A stretch of 11,785 nucleotides of DNA from CAZXDS01 sp964639525 (GTDB taxonomy: Bacteria > Bacteroidota > Ignavibacteria > Ignavibacteriales > Melioribacteraceae). This document shows positions 8,259-11,785 of this stretch, in pieces. Within the stretch, counting starts at the first letter, position 1, and every line of letters begins with the position of its first letter. The stretch lies in contig CAZXDS010000105.1 in the NCBI GenBank assembly GCA_964639525.1, positions 1-11,785 of the forward strand, written 5' to 3'. The notes under the pieces were generated by a model that was not told the DNA's origin, did not search any database, and saw only the letters and a list, made by a program, of their open reading frames with translations. The position numbers and the translations under genes were made by a program.

Positions 8259-8263
8259 CCTCC
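8259..8263 (-). promoter_or_regulatory. Shine-Dalgarno for spt
   Basis: The minus strand reads GGAGG at 8263-8259, then AACTT, then TTG at 8253. Core and spacing are near ideal for a TTG start at 8253. A start at the upstream TTG (8265) would share its last base with this motif and have no ribosome binding site of its own, because the preceding bases are AT-only and an in-frame TAA lies at 8274-8272. Confidence 0.65.
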
Positions 8264-8309
8264 AAATAAATTTATTTTGATTTGTGTATTTTTACATTTT
8301 AATAAAAAA

Positions 8310-8340
8310 CAAAAGTATTATTAAATAAAGTTAAAAGCAA
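8310..8340 (-). promoter_or_regulatory. Bacteroidota-type promoter for the spt operon
   Basis: On the minus strand TTG (8340-8338) is followed by 20 bases and then TACTTTTG (8317-8310). This matches the Bacteroidota sigma-A pattern, TTG/TTTG about 19-21 bases ahead of TAnnTTTG. Transcription would begin a few bases downstream, leaving a leader of roughly 50 bases before the TTG start of SPT. The region is AT-rich, so a chance match is possible, but element, spacing and position all fit. Confidence 0.5.
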
Positions 8341-8432
8341 TGTAGTTAATAATTGGTTTAAACATGAATAACAAATATTAGATAGAACATAAATAGTTAT
8401 AAATTAATAATTTAAAATGGTGCTATAATAGT

Positions 8433-9428
8433 ATGAATGAAAAACAAAAAATATCAGTTGTAACCGGAGCTTCAGGTTTTGTAGGCAGTAATCTTGTGGA
8501 TTTGTTGATTCACAAAGGGCATAAAGTAAAATGTATTGTTCGTAAAACAAGTAATTTAAGATGGCTGAAAGATAAGCCGGTCGAAATTTATGATTCGGGT
8601 TTGTTTGATTTTGATAGCTTGAAAGAAATATTAAGCGATGCCGATTATTTGTTTCATGTGGCAGGTGTGGTTAAAGCAAAAAGGGAAGAAGGCTATTTCA
8701 AAGGAAACGTGGAAACAACGCGCAATCTTTTAGAAGCGGTTCTTGAAGTTAACCCGAGAATTGAAAAAATTATAATTGTAAGCAGTCAAACTGCGTGTGG
8801 TCCGGCAACTTTAAAAAATCCTTGTACTGAAAAAACTCCGACGCATCCAATAACAACATACGGCAGAAGTAAAGTTGCACAAGAAAAACTCACCCAAGGT
8901 TATATGGATAAATTACCGATAACAATAGTACGACCTCCGGCAATATTTGGGGAACGTGATACAGAGATTTATCTGGTATTTAAAACTTATCAAAAAGGTC
9001 TGATGACACTTATCGGGTTTAATAAAAAACTTGTTAATCTGATACACGTTAAAGATTTAGTTGATGGGATTTATCTCGCTGCCACAACTGAAAAATCGAC
9101 GGGAGAAATTTATTTTATCGGTTCCGAACAAAGTTACACTTGGCCTCAAGTGGGAGAAGCTTTTGCAATGGCGTTCGGTAAAAAAGCGTTTACTTTAAGA
9201 TTGCCTCACTTTCTTGTTTACACAGTTGCAGCAATTGCACAATTTTTCGCCATGTTTTCATCAAAAGCAGCCACATTTAATCTTGAAAAAGCTCGAGACT
9301 TTGTACAGGAAGCTTGGACTGTAGATGTTTCAAAAGCGGTAAATGAATTAGGGTATCATCAGAATATTTCTCTTGAGGAAGGAATAAAACGGACTACTGA
9401 TTGGTACAAAGATAATAATTGGCTGTAA
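8433..9428 (+). CDS. Extended SDR (NAD(P)-dependent epimerase/dehydratase-like) reductase, candidate ceramide reductase (CerR-like)
   Basis: 331 residues with an extended short-chain dehydrogenase fold. The Rossmann motif TGASGFVG (G12, G15, G18) is followed by the HVAG motif at 75-78, the catalytic Ser/Thr region VSSQTACGP (116-124), Y143-x-x-x-K147 in TTYGRSK, and the substrate-side VRPPAIFGERD at 166-176. A hydrophobic stretch at about 258-276 resembles the membrane-touching segment of 3-beta-HSD-like SDRs, which fits a lipid substrate. The gene is divergent from SPT across 180 bp. In Caulobacter the reductase that turns 3-ketoceramide into ceramide (CerR) is an epimerase-family SDR encoded near spt, so that role, or reduction of 3-ketosphinganine, is the best guess here. 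Sugar-nucleotide epimerase activity cannot be excluded from sequence alone. TATAAT at 8424-8429 lies too close to the ATG to be an ordinary -10 box. Its last 70 bp overlap the convergent GIY-YIG gene. Confidence 0.75.
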   Translation: MNEKQKISVVTGASGFVGSNLVDLLIHKGHKVKCIVRKTSNLRWLKDKPVEIYDSGLFDFDSLKEILSDADYLFHVAGVVKAKREEGYFKGNVETTRNLLEAVLEVNPRIEKIIIVSSQTACGPATLKNPCTEKTPTHPITTYGRSKVAQEKLTQGYMDKLPITIVRPPAIFGERDTEIYLVFKTYQKGLMTLIGFNKKLVNLIHVKDLVDGIYLAATTEKSTGEIYFIGSEQSYTWPQVGEAFAMAFGKKAFTLRLPHFLVYTVAAIAQFFAMFSSKAATFNLEKARDFVQEAWTVDVSKAVNELGYHQNISLEEGIKRTTDWYKDNNWL

Positions 9429-9823
9429 ATTATTTGTCTTTGAGAATAAAGTAAATGGGATTCGCAAATACTGCAGTCTGAATTACCAAATCCCTTTGCC
9501 AAGTGTTTTAAATTAAATTTGTTTTGTAATTGTGATGTCAATTCGCATTCGAATGAATGCGGTGCCTTTTTGAAGAAGTAAACATTTTTAATATCGGTAT
9601 TTTCATTGGTTGTAAAGTAATCAATATGCCAGTGAAGTTTTTTGTCCAATTTCAGATGCCGTTTTATTCGCTGCTCAAAATTTTTTTGAGCACTGCCAAC
9701 ATAATAATAATAACCGGTTTGAAATTGAATGTTTTGAAATCGTTTGTGGGAAATATTAAATGGAATAACTACAAAAAATTCTAAAATGTAAATCCCGCTG
9801 GAAATATCAGTTATTTTTTGCAC
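9359..9823 (-). CDS. DUF123/GIY-YIG domain protein
   Basis: 154 residues from a GTG start. The DUF123 branch of the GIY-YIG fold is recognisable: SGIYILEF supplies the 'GIY' strand (residues 9-16), GYYYYVGSAQ the 'YIG' strand (37-46), and R52 in QRIKRHLKL the usual catalytic arginine. LHWHIDYF, a glutamate-bearing segment FECELTSQL (91-99), and the family hallmark GFGNSDCSICESHLLY with two cysteines and a histidine follow. GIY-YIG enzymes are nucleases, but DUF123 proteins, common in archaea and thermophiles, lack an established function. The family normally ends near SHLLYS; here about 27 residues (to ...SSREIF) continue and are encoded antisense to the SDR gene for 70 bp. The start overlaps the heme-lipoprotein gene by 17 bp, suggesting an operon. 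No ATG is available before the GIY strand. Confidence 0.7.
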   Translation of the reverse strand: MQKITDISSGIYILEFFVVIPFNISHKRFQNIQFQTGYYYYVGSAQKNFEQRIKRHLKLDKKLHWHIDYFTTNENTDIKNVYFFKKAPHSFECELTSQLQNKFNLKHLAKGFGNSDCSICESHLLYSQRQIIYSQLLSLYQSVVRFIPSSREIF

Positions 9824-10217
9824 CTTCTTTAATCCAAGTTTTTAATCCGTTTACTTCTATGTCAGTCATCGGAAGTATAGATGCATTAATAGGAGGCATT
9901 ATCGGTAAACCTCCCTGTCCGGTTACCGTCATTACAACTAAGCTGTTAGAAGGATCATTTTTAATTATAAAAGGAATTGTTACTGTGCTAATCCAAGTTT
10001 CCATGCTGTATCCACCCGCAGCAGTTCCGGCATCATGGCAGCCTGATACAGCGCATTTAATATTTAGTATTGGTTGAATATGTTGAGAGTAACTGACATT
10101 TGTAGCCGGTATTTCTATTGCATTAAGAGAAGTATCATCACATCCCGATACCAACAAAATTGAACCGAAAACAATCAATAATAAAATATTTATGTAGATA
10201 TTTTTTTTTGAAAACAT
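9807..10217 (-). CDS. Small lipoprotein with cytochrome c-type heme-binding domain (CX4CH)
   Basis: 136 residues. A lipoprotein signal peptide ends in the lipobox LVSGC, making C26 the lipidated residue, so the protein should be membrane-anchored facing the periplasm. The mature domain, about 100 residues, resembles planctomycete-type cytochrome c domains: YSQHIQPILNIKCAVSGCH, then GGYSMETW, a Met-Pro-Pro at 107-109 that could supply the axial methionine, and the C-terminal helix IEVNGLKTWIKEGA. The heme motif is C55-x4-C60-H61, two residues longer than CXXCH, a variant typical of this domain. Probably an electron-transfer or sensing lipoprotein; partner unknown. The start is supported by GGGG six bases upstream. 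Its 3' end overlaps the GTG of the GIY-YIG gene. Whether heme is actually attached is not visible from sequence. Confidence 0.7.
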   Translation of the reverse strand: MFSKKNIYINILLLIVFGSILLVSGCDDTSLNAIEIPATNVSYSQHIQPILNIKCAVSGCHDAGTAAGGYSMETWISTVTIPFIIKNDPSNSLVVMTVTGQGGLPIMPPINASILPMTDIEVNGLKTWIKEGAKNN

Positions 10218-10223
10218 TCATTT

Positions 10224-10227
10224 CCCC
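10224..10227 (-). promoter_or_regulatory. Shine-Dalgarno for the heme lipoprotein gene
   Basis: The minus strand reads GGGGAAATGA immediately before the ATG at 10217, placing a G4 core six bases ahead of the start. It supports this ATG over another, out-of-frame ATG at 10221. Confidence 0.5.
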
Positions 10228-10373
10228 ATTTATTGTTTCTAAATATATGCAAATTCTAAAAAAGTTATTTATGGGTTTTTGAAATATGAAAATTGTGAAT
10301 AATTTGTTGTCTGCAAATTTCATAAATTAAGATGTTTTAAAAAGAATTTGTAAATTTTGGACAATGAAAATTT

Positions 10374-10378
10374 GAGGG
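10374..10378 (+). promoter_or_regulatory. Shine-Dalgarno for the PhoD-like gene
   Basis: GAGGG followed by TTTATA and the ATG at 10385; the GAGG core is seven bases from the start. With the motif ahead of SPT, it shows that this genome uses Shine-Dalgarno initiation for at least some genes. Confidence 0.55.
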
Positions 10379-10384
10379 TTTATA

Positions 10385-11707
10385 ATGAAAAAAATATTAT
10401 TACTTTTTGCTGCATTGCTTTTCTTTCAGTCTCAGTTATTTTCTCAAGGGAAACTACTAAATGCAGGACCGATGGTTGGTTATTCGCAAATGAGGGAAGT
10501 TGAACTTTGGGTTCAGTTAAATGCTCCTGCAAAAGTACAGATAAAATATTGGGATAAAGCAAATAGTTCAAAACTATACTTTACTGATTCGATAATTACA
10601 AACAAACATTCTGCATTTACGGCGCACTTAATTGCTGACAAAGTTGAACCCGGAATAAAATACGGTTATGAACTTTTGATAAATGATAAACTTGTGAAAC
10701 GCCCGTATCCGCTGGAGTTTCAGACTCAGGATTTGTGGCAATTTCATCACGACCCGCCAAACTTTACTTTTGCATTCGGCAGTGGCGCATATGTAAATCA
10801 AAAACAGTACGATCGCCCAAAACCTTATGGCGGAGATTATGAAGTTTACAAAAGTATTTACAAAAAACATCCTGACTTTATGCTTTGGGGCGGGGATAAT
10901 ATTTATTTAAGGGAAGCTGATTATTATTCAAGAACCGGAATACTTGCTCGATACACTTATCACCAGTCTTTACCCGAACTTCAAGCGTTGTTCGGTTCCG
11001 TTCATAATTATGCAATTTGGGACGATCATGATTTTGGACCTGATAACAGCGACAGAAGTTTTGTGAACAAAAATTTAACACTTAGTGCTTTTAAATTATT
11101 TTGGGCAAATCCTTCTTATGGCATTAACGGCAAACCCGGAACAACAACCTTTTTTAAATGGAATGATGTTGATTTTTTCCTTTTGGATAATAGATATTAC
11201 CGTTCTCCCGATAATAGAGAAAGTACGAGAAAGGTGGAATTTGGAGAGGAACAAATAGAATGGCTGATGGATGCTTTATCGTTCAGCAAGGCACCTTTTA
11301 AAATTGTTGTTACAGGCGGGCAAATTCTCAATCCTTTACCTGAATGGGAAACTTACTCAATGTTTCCTGAAGAGAAAGCCGAATTATTGAATAAAATAAA
11401 AAATGAAGGAATTACGGGTGTGGTATTTTTAACCGGAGATAGGCATTTTACGGAGATATCAAAGTTGAAAAGGAAGAACACATATCCGTTATATGATTTT
11501 ACTATTTCGGCGTTTACTTCAGGTGCAAATACTTGGCCGGAAGAACCGAACTTTTACAGAGTTAAAGGTACGCATGTTTCTGAAAGAAATTTTGCAGTTT
11601 TTTCTTTTACGGGAAAAAGAAAACATCGTGTAATGAAGTGCACAACTTATGATGTAAATGGGAAAAAGATTTGGGACTTTTCTTTAAAAGAAGATGAATT
11701 GAAATAG
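10385..11707 (+). CDS. Exported PhoD-family alkaline phosphatase/phosphodiesterase (metallophosphatase fold)
   Basis: 440 residues with a signal peptide at 1-20 (LFS|Q). An N-terminal beta-sandwich domain of the PhoD type (about 25-115, VELWVQLNAPAKVQIKYW to KYGYELLIN) precedes the catalytic metallophosphatase domain. Visible metal and active-site motifs are WGGDNIYLRE (D171, N172, Y174), IWDDHDFGPDNS (D213, D214, H215, D216) and LTGDRHFTEIS (G351, D352, H354), with LLDNRYYR at 267-273. PhoD enzymes hydrolyse phosphomono- and diesters outside the cytoplasm, including cell-wall teichoic acid in Bacillus and phospholipid or nucleotide esters elsewhere; the substrate here is unknown. The family's conserved FGSC, whose cysteine binds iron in Bacillus subtilis PhoD, reads FGSG here (G134, codon GGC at 10784-10786). 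The gene appears monocistronic, divergent from the heme lipoprotein, with a good Shine-Dalgarno. Confidence 0.82.
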   Translation: MKKILLLFAALLFFQSQLFSQGKLLNAGPMVGYSQMREVELWVQLNAPAKVQIKYWDKANSSKLYFTDSIITNKHSAFTAHLIADKVEPGIKYGYELLINDKLVKRPYPLEFQTQDLWQFHHDPPNFTFAFGSGAYVNQKQYDRPKPYGGDYEVYKSIYKKHPDFMLWGGDNIYLREADYYSRTGILARYTYHQSLPELQALFGSVHNYAIWDDHDFGPDNSDRSFVNKNLTLSAFKLFWANPSYGINGKPGTTTFFKWNDVDFFLLDNRYYRSPDNRESTRKVEFGEEQIEWLMDALSFSKAPFKIVVTGGQILNPLPEWETYSMFPEEKAELLNKIKNEGITGVVFLTGDRHFTEISKLKRKNTYPLYDFTISAFTSGANTWPEEPNFYRVKGTHVSERNFAVFSFTGKRKHRVMKCTTYDVNGKKIWDFSLKEDELK

Positions 11708-11721
11708 AATTTTAATTTAGA

Positions 11722-11737
11722 AATTGAATTTTCAATT
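11722..11737 (+). terminator. Weak AT-rich hairpin after the PhoD-like gene
   Basis: A perfect inverted repeat AATTGAA-TT-TTCAATT begins 15 bases after the phosphatase stop codon. It could be a transcript end, but the stem is almost entirely A/T, the loop is very short and no T-run follows, so it is a poor intrinsic terminator. Confidence 0.22.
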
Positions 11738-11785
11738 GTGATATTAATCAATGTAATATTCTGTTAAACATTTAATTTATGAGTC

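Noticed and set aside
8356..8363. Perfect 8-bp palindrome GTTTAAAC in the divergent spt/SDR region, considered as an operator
   Set aside because: The symmetry does not extend into the flanks and AT-rich 8-mers of this kind are common; no second copy was seen nearby.
8424..8429. TATAAT just ahead of the SDR gene as a -10 promoter element
   Set aside because: It is only three bases from the ATG and no TTG-type element lies at a fitting distance; a leaderless transcript is possible but unsupported.
10138..10323. A 61-codon minus-strand frame upstream of and overlapping the heme lipoprotein start
   Set aside because: It overlaps the well-supported lipoprotein signal peptide in another frame and its composition is that of AT-rich intergenic sequence.
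10218..10384. Promoters between the heme lipoprotein and PhoD-like genes
   Set aside because: Near misses such as TAGAATTTG and TAAATTTTG have one extra base between the TA and TTTG parts and lack a well-spaced TTG; not specific enough in this AT-rich stretch.

Overview
The window is AT-rich (roughly one-third G+C by eye) and densely coded. It looks like a chromosomal segment from the Bacteroidota/Chlorobi/Ignavibacteria group. Reasons: a PorD-like (DUF4835) and a PorV/PorQ-like protein of the type IX secretion world, many Sec signal peptides ending in 'A|Q' or 'S|Q', a HEAT-repeat/cyclophilin fusion, and a promoter upstream of the serine palmitoyltransferase gene with Bacteroidota spacing (TTG-N20-TAnnTTTG). 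Several genes nevertheless have visible Shine-Dalgarno sequences, which fits Ignavibacteria better than classical Bacteroidia. This placement is inference; the window has no rRNA or tRNA.

Layout. (1) Positions 1-2828, minus strand: a two-gene cell-envelope operon, a PorV/PorQ-like outer-membrane barrel followed, with an ATGA overlap, by a ComEA-type helix-hairpin-helix domain fused to a large outer-membrane barrel. (2) 3059-3946, plus strand: a lone PorD-like protein. It ends four bases from the convergent gene set that follows. (3) 3951-8253, minus strand: an apparent operon in the order serine palmitoyltransferase (SPT), GNAT-fold acyltransferase, secreted HEAT-repeat/cyclophilin prolyl isomerase. 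(4) 8433-9428, plus strand, divergent from SPT across 180 bp: an extended SDR reductase. (5) 9359-10217, minus strand: a lipoprotein with a c-type heme motif (CX4CH), overlapping a DUF123/GIY-YIG protein whose tail runs 70 bp antisense into the SDR gene. (6) 10385-11707, plus strand: a PhoD-type phosphatase/phosphodiesterase whose usual iron-ligand cysteine is a glycine.

The most coherent system is the central divergent block. SPT condenses serine with an acyl thioester, a GNAT-family protein is the known class of bacterial ceramide synthase (bCerS), and an NAD(P)-dependent SDR is the known class of bacterial ceramide reductase (CerR). Side by side they make a compact candidate ceramide/sphingolipid pathway, although no acyl-carrier protein or ACP-ligase gene is in view. 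The rest of the window is envelope biology: T9SS-like proteins, a periplasmic foldase, a heme lipoprotein and an exported phosphatase.

No tRNA, rRNA, CRISPR array, insertion sequence or prophage gene was seen. No gene-free stretch exceeds 300 bases.
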